The notes under the pieces: model-generated
The model's input: the letters and a program-made list of their open reading frames with translations, nothing else
Told to the model about the DNA's origin: nothing
Database searches by the model: none
Made by a program: the position numbers and the translations under genes
Assembly (NCBI GenBank): GCA_003313425.1
Contig: NHZP01000004.1
Location: 1,178,001 to 1,242,000 of the forward strand
DNA length: 64,000 bases
Source of the DNA: Pseudopyrenochaeta lycopersici
Lineage: Eukaryota > Ascomycota > Dothideomycetes > Pleosporales > Pseudopyrenochaetaceae
Direction of reading: 5' to 3'
Shown: positions 35,330 to 47,600 of the stretch, in pieces
Layout: the number at the start of each line of letters is the position of its first letter
How positions within the stretch are numbered: the stretch's first letter is position 1

Positions 35330-37125
35330 TTACGCTGCAGCTTGGACGTACTGAGCCAGGGAGCTCGACGCGGAGATAGGCGTCGCAGTCTCCGTCTTAC
35401 TGATGAGCGGCCAGTCTTCGTGTTCAAGCTTCGTTTTTAGTGTCGTGCCGTGCTGTTCTTCCCAGTCTCGCCGCCAAATTTCGAATTTGAGATCCCATCT
35501 TTGCAACAGTCTCTTCCTCCGCGCTTCGATGATGGCTTCTAACTTCTCTAGTTCTTTGCTGTATGCTGACTCCTGTTTAGCCTTCTCCGTCTCAAAATCT
35601 TCCTTCATTGCTTCTAGCTCTTCATCTTGTTTCTGTGCCTTCCGTTTCGCCTCCCTCTCTTGCCTAGCTCTCAAGACGTTGATTGCATTTTCATGCTTCC
35701 TCGGCAGATTCTGCTGTATCATTCGTTGACGATCGAGCTTTTTGAAGTCCTCTTCGCTGACAGTATGCGCATGTTCTGGATGGTTGACGTTTGTGCCTAG
35801 ACAGTAAGCTTCCATATGCTTAAGCGCCGTTGCGACATTCTGTGTATCTTGCTCCTGTGCTTTGCGGAGGTCGTGTTCGGCAACAATCTGCAGTTCTTCC
35901 TGGTGGTCCATATCGTAGGTATGCTGTAGGTTGTAAGTAAGCTGACATGAGGCGGGATGTCCTTACTAGGGCCTACCTGTTCCATCTTGTCTCTTCTGTT
36001 GGCCTCGTATTGGGCTGCGAGCCGCTTAAGCGAGCTTTGATGGTGTGCTGACAGGGCTTTCCGCTGATTACATTCGAAAGCTGAAACCCGCTCGAACTGC
36101 TCTTTCTGTTGAGCTTTGAAACTCTTGAACGCCTCATTGGCCAGTGCAGAATCGATATTGATTGCTTCGTATCTGGCGCGCTGAGCCGGTATATGCGGGG
36201 TAACTGGACTCATTGCTGGAAGCGAAGTACTTTGTAGCGAGTGGGTCCGATCAGTCGGTGATACACTATCCTCACAATAGCTTGAGTCACGTAAAACACT
36301 GTTTAGGACGAGATCTGTCTCTTTCTGTGATAGAACGCTTTCTAGCAGTGTGCGTGGTAGTGCCTTCCCGCAGCAGTTGGGCACTGTCTCTCCCCCGATT
36401 TGCAGCGCTTCTTGGACGTGTACGCGAATCGCAAACGTAGACAACGAGTGGCCGCACTCGAGTTTATCGCCTCGAGATTTACCGGAATGCCCATGGTGTG
36501 ACCGAGAAGTGCAGGTACTGGTGACATGGTTAGCGTAACCGGACATGGGGACAAGCTTGTGATTGTACCTTGAGTCTTTCCTGAACATGGCAAACAAACC
36601 TGTCCCTCGCTTTCTCCGTGGAGGGTGCTTCTGCAGGGAAGAAGAACTGGAAAGCGCAGATTGTACAACAGATGAAGTTGAGATCGAGTGTCTATGCTGG
36701 ACACTAGGTGTGGGACTCTCCATGGCATGATCGTAGTTCCCAACCGATACTGAGGTGCGCGCAAACTTTGGAGGTAGTCTCTGCGCTGGTGACCGTTCTG
36801 TTGAGTAGATCTGATCTCGCGAAGTTCGTGACGCCGCAGAGGTAAAGCTTGTCGACTGGGTTTCCTGCGAATGGATGGACATTGAGCTTCTGTGGTCGCT
36901 ATCCACAGTCAAGGTCGATAGAGCTCTCGATATGTCCTGTGCTGGGCACAAAAAGCGGTAAGGGTCCTGGATTCCACTTTCTCTTGCTGAGAGCGCTAAC
37001 TCAGCGTCAAGGTCGTCTTCGGTCTGGTTCACGGGCAGGTTGAGGGCCTCGGAAAAGTAAATAGCTTCGTCGAATATGGGCGCCGTGCTTTGGGCGACGG
37101 TATCGTCCCATATTTGTGCAGGCAT
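35330..37125 (-). CDS. Coiled-coil protein with RING/IBR-like Cys-His patch
   Basis: The function is not known. Exons are 37125-35977, which contains an optional 51-nt intron at 36568-36518, and 35923-35330. The protein is 563 aa with that intron removed and 580 aa with it kept, since it is a multiple of three without stops. The N-terminal half is Ser/Thr-rich and disordered. The middle has Glu-Cys-Gly-His-Ser-Leu, Ala-Leu-Gln-Ile-Gly-Gly, Val-Pro-Asn-Cys-Cys-Gly-Lys-Ala-Leu-Pro, which resembles part of a RING/IBR finger seen in fungal proteins but lacks an obvious first Cys pair. The C-terminal 200 residues are a long charged coiled coil (Glu/Lys/Gln/Arg-rich), ending after a Trp-rich segment (Phe-Glu-Ile-Trp-Arg-Arg-Asp-Trp). 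An upstream in-frame ATG at 37167 is possible. Confidence 0.75.
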
Positions 37126-38875
37126 TGCGCCGCAGCGCGCATACGCTCGGATTGGCGGTGATGTCAAGAGGGGCCCAGGCTAGACATGCGGGCGGGTGCG
37201 TCGTCTCTTTTCAATCCGGGCAGTCGCGTCAGACCAAAGTTCAGTGGACAGCCAGCGCATAGGCTGTGGAGGATCAGCGGTGCTCTGCAGCAGTTGCAAT
37301 TCCGCATCAGGTGTCTCGTTGGGTGTGTCGGTGAGCGCTACGTCGACGTCTAAAGGGCGAACAACGGCGGCGCTAGTGCAATGGACGACGCCCCTCTGAT
37401 CATCTGCTGATAACCCGCATCCAACCTACATGCGCGCGAACGGCCTCGCTAGACTCTGGCATTCTTACCCGCCATTTCCGCACATTTCAAACGTCGCTCA
37501 AATCGAAACTGCGCATTATGCCCCCCAAACTTGTTAAACGCCGCTGGGCGGCCCTTGCGGTCATCGCAATCCTTGCACGCCCGCGGCTGGCTGCAGAGTG
37601 ACACCCATATGCAGCCACCACAGCCTTCCCGACCGAGGTGAGGCCGTGCTTGTCAGAATGTTGCACGTCCGTGGTTCTACGGCTTCATTAGGGCAAAGAG
37701 TGTGAAGATCTAGACGATCCGATATCACTGGGCCCGCGGTTAACCATGGTTCCGCTCTTGTCATTCACTGCCCTAACGCCCACAATCGCGGAGGCAGTAA
37801 TCCGCGATTATGAGAACCTCACCGCTTTGCTGTTCTATCTCAACGGCCGCCGGAATCGGCAGGGATAGAGGATGACGGTGTTGCGTTTTACATTGCTATT
37901 TGATCGCTTCTTGAGACGCGCAGCGTTGCCTCGGTTCGTGGGCTCCAGCAATGTTATAAACTGAAAATACCCACAGCTCTCAGGGTCATACAAGAGCGAC
38001 CAGTGCTCTACCCGTCACATCTTGCCGCACCGAAGCAACGGCCTTTGATATGACAGTCGCACCAAGCTATTCATGTCCGCCAAATGCGGACACCCGTGCA
38101 GCTTCGGCATCCGGCTGCCGACCAGGGATGTTTTCTCGGACGTGCTCCTTATTGTTATTCGCCAAACCCAGTTTTCAGCCAGGAATTCTTTCTTGCTCAT
38201 CCTCCAATGACGAATTGTCACACCATTGATTGGTAGATCCACCTAGAGTTTTACCATTCATATGCAACGGAACAACCCGGATGACCTCATCTAGCCGTCC
38301 TGCCATTGCGAACGTCATTGTTCATAGTTGCGCACTTGCGTCCGCCATTTGTTTTCACTGCGCAGGGAATTGTACACAGTCAATGAGGTAGCGCCAATAT
38401 CTCTAGCTGAACACATCCTGCCTGTTTCAAGCATTTGGTGTGATCATAGTACTACCGACCTAAGCGATCCACGACTGCGCGGACGTGCTCCGCATGTTGT
38501 ACATATGCAGCTAAGATCTGTGTATGCAACTAGGGATCTGTCCTGCACAGATCCAGCCCCGGCTATGTGTGGGACAAACTTTATCTACGTTGCTGAGAGA
38601 GACCAAAAGTGTGCGTAAGGCCCAGAAAAGACAAATAAAGATTGAGACAGAGTCTATTAAAGCGACTACACGATCGGCTTTTGCAGTAGCCAGGCCGTGG
38701 TAAAATGCCCAAGGAAAAACGAAGCGAGATATGCGTACAGGTGCAAGATGTGTAGGGCAGTATACAAGCATAGCGCTGTGGATGAAATGCCAGGCCGAGC
38801 TGGTGTAAACGTGTCCTTGTCTTCCCGAACGCCGAATAATATGCATGGGATTTTGAAGTTTATGAGAAGCGAGAT
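37126..38875. other. 1.7-kb stretch without a confident gene
   Basis: This includes the promoter of the coiled-coil gene and the Sed5 3' region. Short frames on both strands have no domain. No repeat family or RNA gene is recognised. It is one of the larger gene-free stretches of the window. Confidence 0.45.
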
Positions 38876-39962
38876 CTACCCAGAAATGAGGACCCAAAGA
38901 AGGAAGACTAAACGATTGTTAGCGAAAAGTCTAATGAGATGGAATTCGCCCAAGCTTACAGATCATCAAAACGCCGAACATCTTCGCAACGAGCCACCTG
39001 TTGCCCTGAACTCGGCTCCAGTATTTCATGAGTTCGCGTTGGGCGCCCTCTACATTATCCACAACATCTTCTGTATTTGCGTCTATCCGCTGGATTTGTT
39101 CGCCTTGTTCGGACACCATTTGAGCCAACTGGCTGAAAATGCCTCCTAGTTCTTGTATTGTTGACTCTATTGACTCGATCGCACGCCCACGCTCCTGGAT
39201 GTAAGCATTTTGCGGTTGAGCTTCCTCCATGAGCAATAGCTGTGCGTCTGATTGTAGGCCTCCGCGTGTAAGCGCCGAAGACCCTGACGGCTCGAGTGAG
39301 AGTAGATCCTGCTCGACTGCATTTGTGTTCTTGCCGAATCCCCCAGGTGACCGGCCTCGCTGCGGCGTCTGGTATAGCGGGGAGTCGGTCCTGTTGGGGT
39401 CGAGGCTGCCATGTGACTGTTGCGCAGCGGTGGACAGGAACTGCTCCGTCCGCGATCGCGATGCCTGCATATTCTTGGTCCGTACTTCCAATACATCCTT
39501 GAAGTTGGTTCCAACATTCTGAAGCTTATCCTTCAGTAGCAGCACCACGTTGCTGTTGTGCTCGCCTTCCTGGTCTACTCCGGGCTTCGACTTGGGATGC
39601 TGCTTCATGTTCATTTGCTGCAAAGTCTGCACTTGCCCAGAGAGCGCTGTCATATCCTGCTTGATGACGAAGGTCAGCTCATCGAACTCTACGGGCCGGT
39701 CGTCGAACAGCGTCTTGCGCTTAGCCAGCTGGGACAGTCGTTCCAACTTCTGCATCGTGCTCGCAACACCGCGCGCTACATCTGCGGCATTGCGCGCGAA
39801 CTCTGAGCGCTGGCGCTGCGGGTTGCCATTTGCCTGGGCCTTCTCCTGTTGTGTGAGTAGCGACTGCCGCTGCGCTCCGGTCTTGGATTGCGCCTGCCGT
39901 CGCTGGGCATGTGCGAGGATAGAGCGGAACTCATCCGTGCGGTCTTGTATCGAGACGGCCAT
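38876..39962 (-). CDS. SED5: Syntaxin Sed5, Golgi Qa-SNARE
   Basis: Sed5 is the Qa-SNARE for ER-to-Golgi and intra-Golgi fusion. Two exons, 39962-38960 and 38907-38876, give 344 aa. The start reads Met-Ala-Val-Ser-Ile-Gln-Asp-Arg-Thr-Asp-Glu-Phe-Arg-Ser, the typical Sed5/syntaxin-5 N-terminus that binds Sly1. A Habc domain follows (Phe-Ala-Arg-Asn-Ala-Ala-Asp-Val-Ala, Leu-Phe-Asp-Asp-Arg-Pro-Val-Glu-Phe). The SNARE motif has Arg-Gly-Arg-Ala-Ile-Glu-Ser-Ile-Glu-Ser-Thr-Ile-Gln-Glu-Leu and the central Gln layer in Gln-Gly-Glu-Gln-Ile-Gln-Arg-Ile-Asp. The C-terminal membrane anchor is completed only by the 32-nt last exon (Phe-Phe-Leu-Leu-Trp-Val-Leu-Ile-Ser-Gly). A more upstream in-frame ATG at 40043 is unlikely. 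Confidence 0.95.
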
Positions 39963-40863
39963 GGTGGCAGTTGGGGGCCAGCGAGAGAGGAAGTGGCGTT
40001 CAGGGCAAGAAGATGCGCCGTTGTCTCCGGGAAAGACCGCCACGCGCTGTGAACGCGCGGAAAGGGCGAAGCGTCGATATGTTTACGGCGATGTGTGCGC
40101 TCAGGTCGTATGCCTTTCGAGTCGTTTGCGGTGTACAGGGAAGGCAGTGTTGGGGCCTTCTTTAATGGTTCGATACTGTGTCCGCTTCCGGGGCGCGTAA
40201 GGGGACTGCCTAGATTTGCAGGTTTCACTTAGGATCCTCCCACGATACACGGGAACTCGAATTGAGAGAGGGCCGTTGGTGAAGTTTGTTGGGTTAGTCG
40301 GGCTGTTGAACGTAAAATAAGGGTTGGGGCCGCTTCGGGGGATGGATTGGGATAAACGTGGTAAGTTCTTAGAGCGGTCCATGTCCGAACCCGAGGGACG
40401 CCACGCCCAAAGACACTGCCTGTGTGTGGCTGGGCATCAAGTGGGCGTTGATTGAGGAGATTGCGGAAAATCCTCTGGAGACTAGATTTGCTCTTCATTG
40501 TATTTCTCTCTTCCATCACATTTTACAATTTTGTCCCATTGCCCGCCGGCTGCCCTCCGCTCTGGGTTTGTAGGGCTGCATAGTTGGCGCTTGATTGCTG
40601 ACGTAGCGTGCCGCAAGCTTGGTCTGCTCCCTCTCGAGTCCTTGACACATGAGCTCCACCTCCGCTGTTCTCTATACTGCATATTCTTCGACGCCGGAGC
40701 AGCACAAAGTTTCGACGACAAGCAGATAGGTCTTCTGCGAACAGCACATCCTCTCTTTGCATGTGCTGTAGGATATAGCAGAATCAGGGCCTGGCCCTGG
40801 AGAAGACGCCACTCCTGAGTGGTGTACGCGATCTCTGCAGGGACTGTCGGACTATCTCACGCC
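39963..40863. other. Divergent intergenic region with one small frame
   Basis: This 0.9-kb region lies between the Sed5 start and the first giant protein. It holds a minus-strand 96-codon frame (40519-40229) described separately. The rest appears to be promoter. Confidence 0.45.
40229..40519 (-). CDS. Possible small basic protein, mitochondrial-type N-terminus
   Basis: A 96-codon intronless frame upstream of Sed5. From the Met at 40498 it begins Met-Lys-Ser-Lys-Ser-Ser-Leu-Gln-Arg-Ile-Phe-Arg-Asn-Leu-Leu, a basic amphipathic start like a mitochondrial presequence, and continues Arg/Pro/Thr-rich with a Tyr-His-Val-Tyr-Pro segment. No family recognised. It may be a real small mitochondrial protein or chance. 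Confidence 0.25.
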   Translation of the reverse strand: MMEERNTMKSKSSLQRIFRNLLNQRPLDAQPHTGSVFGRGVPRVRTWTALRTYHVYPNPSPEAAPTLILRSTARLTQQTSPTALSQFEFPCIVGGS

Positions 40864-43800
40864 ATGTCTGGCCCATTTCGCTTCAATCAAGAGACGGCGA
40901 AGTCGCCCCTGTACGCTGTATTCCTTTCCGTGAGCACCGCTACTCATGCTGACCTTTGATAGCGACCGTTCTTCGTCGCCTTTTACCGCCGGCCAGCCGG
41001 TAAACTTCAAAACTAATGTTAATCGCATGAAAACAAAAAAGTGGGTGCAGGCAAAGAAGAATGCGTACGATGGTGACGACTGGGGCGACTACGACGAGTA
41101 CGACGAGTACGGGGTTAACCAGGAGCCGCCACCAGAAGCCGAATCGCAGCCGCCATCTGCACAGCGATACTATGCTCAGCGGATGGAGACTCCGACACGC
41201 AGCTTCACAGACCCCGCGCAACAGGCGCCCCTCCCTAAGGCGCGCAGGAACTCGTTCGAACATGGGGAAGAGCAGCGCGCTTTCTCATCCTCTATTGCTC
41301 AACCGCAGCAAGTCTATGGACAACAATATGGGGAGCCACAACGGCAAGCAAGCGGCGCCGAATCCGACCTGGGCCACGATCCGCAGCAGCGACGGGACTT
41401 CAGCCCGTCTGCCATGCCTCCCCCCTTACAAACGCGCATATCGCCAGTCCCTGCCGATGTCACCGCCCCACCCTCCAACACACAGTTTCCCCCGCGCAAG
41501 AGCAGTGTAGGGCAAATCGAATCGCCAATGGCCACATCCCCACGGTCACCCACCTCACCCAATTCCGACAAACCCTTACCTTTTATTAGGCCAGCCGACA
41601 TCTACAAACGCGTCGAGGAAGAGCGTGTCCGGGAACGTGCATCGTTGGACTCCTCGCGACCAAGCCTTGACTCTCTTTCCTCTCGCCCAAAAGATGACCC
41701 TTCTTCTCCTCAGGCGGAAGCCGGAAGGCCTTTGTATCCTTTGGAAACAGTTGCAGAGCGGAAAAGCGAGTACCTGCCCGACTTTGGGGCCGCCTCTCAT
41801 CAAACTGGGAAAGAGTCAGCAGAAACCCGATCAGCTCGGCCTGAAGGGGCTTCGGCTTTTGATAACGACTTTTGGTCCAGCGGTCCGCAACTGCAAGCGC
41901 CTCCCAGCCAAGCGCCTACTGTGCCACCGTCAGATGACCAGGGTCTCCGCTCAGTCGTGGACCAGGCCTTCACTCGCAGTGACGACCAGCGCTCAATTCC
42001 ACCAACGCCAATATCAAAGGGCTCAAGCTCTGACATGTCAAGAACCAACACGGGTAGCACTTCTTGCATCAGCCCAATCATGAGTCGTGTGCCCAGCTCT
42101 GCAACCTCAGCATTGAAAAACCGCAATCAGGCGGGAGGCGATGGTAGTACACCCGTGATCGCAGAAGAACCCGGTGAGACCGCAGCCCCTGTTGCCCAGC
42201 CAACAACCGCGATAATACATGAAGCTACACAACATTTCCTACCAAACCCTTCGTCAGGCCATTCTCGCAACTTATCGAGCTCATCACTGCCTCGCAGTGG
42301 TTTAGCCACCCCAACTCGTGGCGATAGCCCCGCGCGGTCGCCTGTTATAGCCGCACAGAAGTCCCTACCGGAACCAAAAGCGGCTCAACTTGCGATTGAC
42401 ACAATGCAGGGCGGACTCAATGGCCCATCCCCAGCGTACGCTGCACGTGAAGCTGATATTGCAACTGCTGTAAAGAGTAGCCCGATTAGAGCAGCTCCCG
42501 AGCTAGGCGCAGCAGAGAAGCTATCACAGAACACCTTCTTGGAGTCGCACAATGCACAATCCCCTATTGAAGATGGTGTTTCGCGCGATCGCTCAGAATC
42601 GCCAAGCAAAGGTCGCGTGCAAGCTTTGGCTGGCAAGTTTGGGGATGTTTCGCATTCGAGACGAGGCTCTACTCAGTCAAACGCGTCCAGGAACAGTATT
42701 CAATCATGGGAGCGAAGTCGAGACAACTCACGTGCAGCGTCTCCCACGAAGGCGAGTCCAATCAAATCCGGCACTCCTGTCAAAGAGTTCCGTCCACACT
42801 TACCCGGCCAGTGGGAGTCATATGCTACGACAGTAATTACCCCGTCAGACCAGGGTGAGGGAGAGAAGGGGCTTGGCTTTGAGAATAGCAATGTGTCAGC
42901 TCCGCTTGGTGGAGTTGATCTGACGCCAACGACAACTAAGCAGCCAGCCGTTGAACTAGAACCTTCAAAAAGTACCGACTCGCAGCAGAAACACGGAAAC
43001 TCAAAGAACCATGGCGATGTGTACATGCCTCGGCCACTACAACTGGACAGAACAGCGTCATCTATTTCGAGCATTCCACCCACTCCACCTGCCAAAGACA
43101 CGCCGGAATCGGAGTACCCGCCACCACCGCCTCTGAAAGACAACACACCTGAGCTGCTTGCCCAGCAGGAATCTCATACTGTTGATAGTCAGCCAAGTAG
43201 GGATCCATCCACTGAAGATGAAGAAAGCGACCGGTTGCGAAAGGAGATCGTCGCCAGTCTCAGTCCGACCAGGACTGTAGCGACTCCAGCAGCCGAACCG
43301 AATCGTACGTCACTTCAACCAGGTAGCCTTGGTGAGAATCGAGCCAGCTCAATCCTTCCGGCCGAGTATGACAGCTATTGGGCGGATGGCGCCCGCACCT
43401 CTTCACCGCCCACGCAAGACGTAGACCGTAGCGCTCCTGTACACCCCCCAGTGGTTTCTACGATTTCCACTTCGCAGCGTGAAGAGCCTGTTCAGTCGTC
43501 ACTCCTGAATCGCTTCAGCTGGGAGGCAACTACTCCAAGTAGTCAAGTCCAATCTGGTGCTATTGCAGAACCGACAAAGGAAATGCAAGAAGATACAACC
43601 TCCCCTGTCGAACTCGCTGCAGAAGAAGTGCGTCAACAGCCGTCTGAAGGTCTTCCGGACGCATATTTTGGGCGGGGCCACACCTTTACAGTCACGAAGC
43701 CAGATCCCGTTACAGACTCGGACCTGGCGGCTCGATCTCCCACTCCAACCCTTGAATCTGCTCATTCCCTTGCTAGCCCGACGCGGGAGCAAACAAGGTC

Positions 43801-44518
43801 ACCAGGTCTTCATGTCGTCAATACTGAAATCAACCCTGAAGCCGTAGATCTTCCACCGCGATTTAGCGCAGAACATTCCCAAGCGCCTATTTCTAGCCAA
43901 GGCGAATCAGTAGCTCCGCAACATACCAAAGAGGCGGAAGCATACACTTCAGCCCCTGTCTCCCCGGTAGAAGTATCGAAGCCTGCTGTCACCCACGATA
44001 CCACAGCGAAATCTCCCACGACAGATAAGCCCCTAGGTGCTCGAGAGATTGCAACGATCACCTCCGCTCAAGAACGTATTGCTACGTACAACAAAACGCG
44101 TGACCATTGGGCGAAAGCTGATCATGGCCTTGAAAGCTGGCTAACCTCTGCTCTTGATGCGAACCCGGAACTCACCACTGAGGCGGCCTCATTGCCTCGA
44201 CCGCCAACGGGAACAATTCGGCACAAGCATGCTGCCTCTCTTTCATTGCTGGGGAAGCTCGGTGGGTCAAGCAGCCATCAAACTCATAGCGCCGAGCAGT
44301 ACAACGCGGCAGGTGCACAAGTTCCCGCTAGTTCAAATTCTCCAACAACAGCCGCGCCCTCCAGCTCAGGATTTGGAGGACGAGTTGGAGGCCAGCAATT
44401 GAAGGGCAAGGATTTACTGCATACAGCGGGTGTTTTAAGCGGGAAAGGTATGACGAGCGCGAAGGGCCTTTTCGCCAAAGGCAAGAGTCGTTTTGGTCGT
44501 GACAAGGTAGATAAATGA
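40864..44518 (+). CDS. Giant disordered Ser/Pro-rich protein 1
   Basis: A fungal protein of 1200 aa whose function I do not know. Exon 1 is 40864-40910 and exon 2 is 40963-44518. The N-terminus is the conserved-looking part: Met-Ser-Gly-Pro-Phe-Arg-Phe-Asn, then Lys-Thr-Asn-Val-Asn-Arg, Lys-Trp-Val-Gln-Ala-Lys-Lys, Tyr-Asp-Gly-Asp-Asp-Trp-Gly-Asp-Tyr-Asp-Glu-Tyr. The middle thousand residues are disordered with many Ser-Pro sites and poly-Pro. The C-terminal 160 residues look folded or helical again: Ala-Gln-Glu-Arg-Ile-Ala-Thr-Tyr-Asn-Lys-Thr-Arg-Asp-His-Trp, Gly-Leu-Glu-Ser-Trp-Leu, Leu-Ser-Leu-Leu-Gly-Lys-Leu-Gly-Gly, and a basic Gly/Lys-rich end (Lys-Gly-Leu-Phe-Ala-Lys-Gly-Lys-Ser-Arg-Phe). 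The same-strand neighbour is a second giant disordered protein. A cortical, septal or trafficking scaffold would fit; this is inference. Confidence 0.85.
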
Positions 44519-44684
44519 TTCCTTCTCCCCTTCCTTCTGCACGAGCCTTTGCGAGAATGCTGCCATGATCGCTTTCGTTACACACAGCGCATCTGGAACC
44601 AGGACGGACGGTTGATTGGACAAGTTGGATATCGAGTTTGGCGTTCTCCTCATTCTTGGGCGTTTCTCATATTTTCCCTAGTTC

Positions 44685-47600
44685 ATGACCATGTCTCCGC
44701 CTGTAGTTCCATAATGATCTGAATGTAATCCCGGTCGCACATCTCGCACTCCGATACCGCTAGGACACGTGCTGATGTGATGTGTGATATGCAGGCCTCC
44801 ATCCATTCTCGACCAGACTCCATGCCCTCATCTCGCGAAGTTTCTGAGGAGCCTGAGTTTATCACACCTGTCTCAAGAGCATCCACAATGGTGATGACAA
44901 CCCCTGAGAAGCCCATTGTCCGGTCCTCTACCACCACCGACAGCCCACTTGACGAGAAAAAGAAGCGACGTTTCTCGCTGTCTTCGCCTTTCCATCGTTC
45001 GAGTCGCTCTAGAAGTAGGCCAAATAGTATCGTTCTTCCAAGCAACACTTCGTCACAGTTTGGAGACGGCACACCTAGAGGAACACCTCCGCGCGAGCTG
45101 TCTCATATACTGGGCGACGAGAATAGTCGACCGCATTCTTACCACGCACCCGATTCCTGGAACTTTGCTCCAGGGCTGCGCCTAGCAGGGACGAACAACC
45201 AATTCGACACAACACCACCGCGTAACGCATCACAACCGCAAAGCCGCTTGGGTATATTGCCCTCGCCAGCCAAAAGCGTTTTCTCGTCGCAGGAGAAAGA
45301 CACCAAGCAAGATATTCCTCCTGTGCCGCCACTACCTGAAGCGATCGGAGGGCTAGAACGGCCTGCTAGAACGAGTCAAGACGATACAAGCCATAAGATG
45401 CTACAATCCGTGATACGGTACTCGACGCCAGTTCCAACGAAGGAGGAGGGAGCGCTTGACGACAGCGTTGAGTTTGACGGGGCTAGTGTGGAGGGAGGTG
45501 CGGTATCTGCCGGAAAGGCACCACCAAGCGAGTCGGAAGGAGCCACGAGCATTCCTGAAGATCCTCGCAGCCTTGATAGCCAACACGAACCTACGGCAAA
45601 AATCACCGCACAGATTGATGATAGCGATCATCGCTTGGTGCAGTCAAACCATAAGTCCATGCCACGTGGCTCAGCTCCGATATCTCAGCCTCTTGATCAA
45701 AAGAATGGAGACGAAGACGGAAATGAAGACCTGACGTCATCTAACCGGCATCAACACAACGAAAAGGGCGACGACCAGCTATCACAATTGAATTGTGGTT
45801 CGCTGCCAGTAGCAGCAGGGTCTCTGCCACAGGCGCACCGTTTGCTGAACAAGGACGATGAGGACCAAACGTTACCACTCGACTCGACCCTGTCTCCAGC
45901 CAGCGCTACCATGATCTCTTCCAAGGCAGCTGCGCACTCGACAAAATCTATACCAGCTATGTCATCCAGCGAAACGTCGCAAATTGAGGTCAGCAAAGAC
46001 GATGAGGATGAAGACGACGACAAGCCACCACAATTGAATCACGACCCGCTACCGGTAACAACAGAGCTTCAGTTACAAGACATCTTGCCAGCCATAGCGT
46101 TTGTGGATTCCTCACACCTCGACGTGAGCGACGACGAAGACGATAAGCCTACATATATCAACAGAACTCATATGTTGCAGGCGCCTGGCGCTGGCCCAAT
46201 TATTGGTGATGTTAGTCCTCTATTGAAGCCGGTTGAGTTGTCGCTAGAAGATATTGATGATGAAAATGGCGAAACACAATCCTCGGAGGTTGATATGCCC
46301 GCAAGAAACGCTTTTTACCAGCATAAGAACCGTCAAGACATTGCTAGCTTCGAGAACTTCCCAGCGAACCCATGCAACAGACATCGACCTTCCGAACCAA
46401 TGCCCACCGAATCTGACGCTGAATCACCAGATTCTTCATATAAGGTTTTAAATGGGCCAATGGACCCGTCTCAAGACAAGAAACCAGCATTTGACCCGTC
46501 ATTTAGCAACCTGACGAGCGTCGGGCCAACTGTAAAACGTGCATCATTCGAGACCGATTTAATCGGCGGTGATGTGTCGCCTGTTTCAATTGCATCACAG
46601 AGGGTCGAAGATGAGGACGCTACACCAAAGGTGGAGCATCCGAAGAAGGCAGGGTGGTACGCGACGAACGATCTACAGTTCCCGAAGGTGAGGGCGGAAG
46701 GTGCCGGGAGCTTCCAGAGAGACCCCACAGTCGTACCAAATTTAGATCTTCCAGAGCAAAACGAGGCTGACAGGAATTCGCTCGACTCAAGCTCAAGGCA
46801 GACGTGCGAAATTGCAGTCGAGGGCCAGCTGCCTGAGGCAAAACGGGATAGTTCGCTAAGCCCAGACCGCGCATCGCCCCCGCAGCTGCATGTCGCCAAT
46901 ACTCAAGCTGACACCCTGACACACCGCGTCTCCGCGACGCCATTCCAAGTCGTCCACGCCGTAGAATATGCCGCATCCAATTCATCTTTTGCATCATGGG
47001 ATCGCGACAGTATCGCTGCTAACTCCCATTACGAATCAAGTCAACCGGACGAGATGAAAGATGAAAGCGATCTGGTCACGCCAGTGGCCCATGTTCCCCG
47101 GATCACTCAGCATGGCCCACTGGCAGACCAGGCTGAAGAACCGTACCACAACACATCCAACATGGTTGTTCAGAACGGATATTTCCCAGGTCAACCGAAT
47201 TTTCCGGAGCCAATGCATCAGTCACATCAACTTCAGGCTTCGAAATCTGACATGACGGTACCTGAGAGGTCGAAATCCCTCTTGTCGCAGATCTCTGCCA
47301 TGGTCTCTGAAGGCGGCAACCCCATATCTCCTGCGTCAAGTGTCGCTGGAAGATCAACTCCGTCCACCATTCGTCGCATGCAGCGCGACTCCTCGACCAA
47401 AAATCCCTTGACCCCTGCACAGATACCCGAAGAGCCTACAACAGCTTGGAGTGATCATACACCGACTGCAAAGGATGATGATTTTGATCTCTACGCCGAC
47501 CACAATGGTATTGTCAAAGATGTACGAGATAAAAGTGGTCAGCCTTTGCGCGTCGCAGGCTCTCCATTACCCGATTCAGTCCAGTACTCACAACCAGTGA

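Noticed and set aside
35403..35729. Ser/Phe-rich plus-strand frame opposite the coiled-coil gene
   Set aside because: It is the antisense of a charged coiled coil; the low-complexity pattern follows from that.
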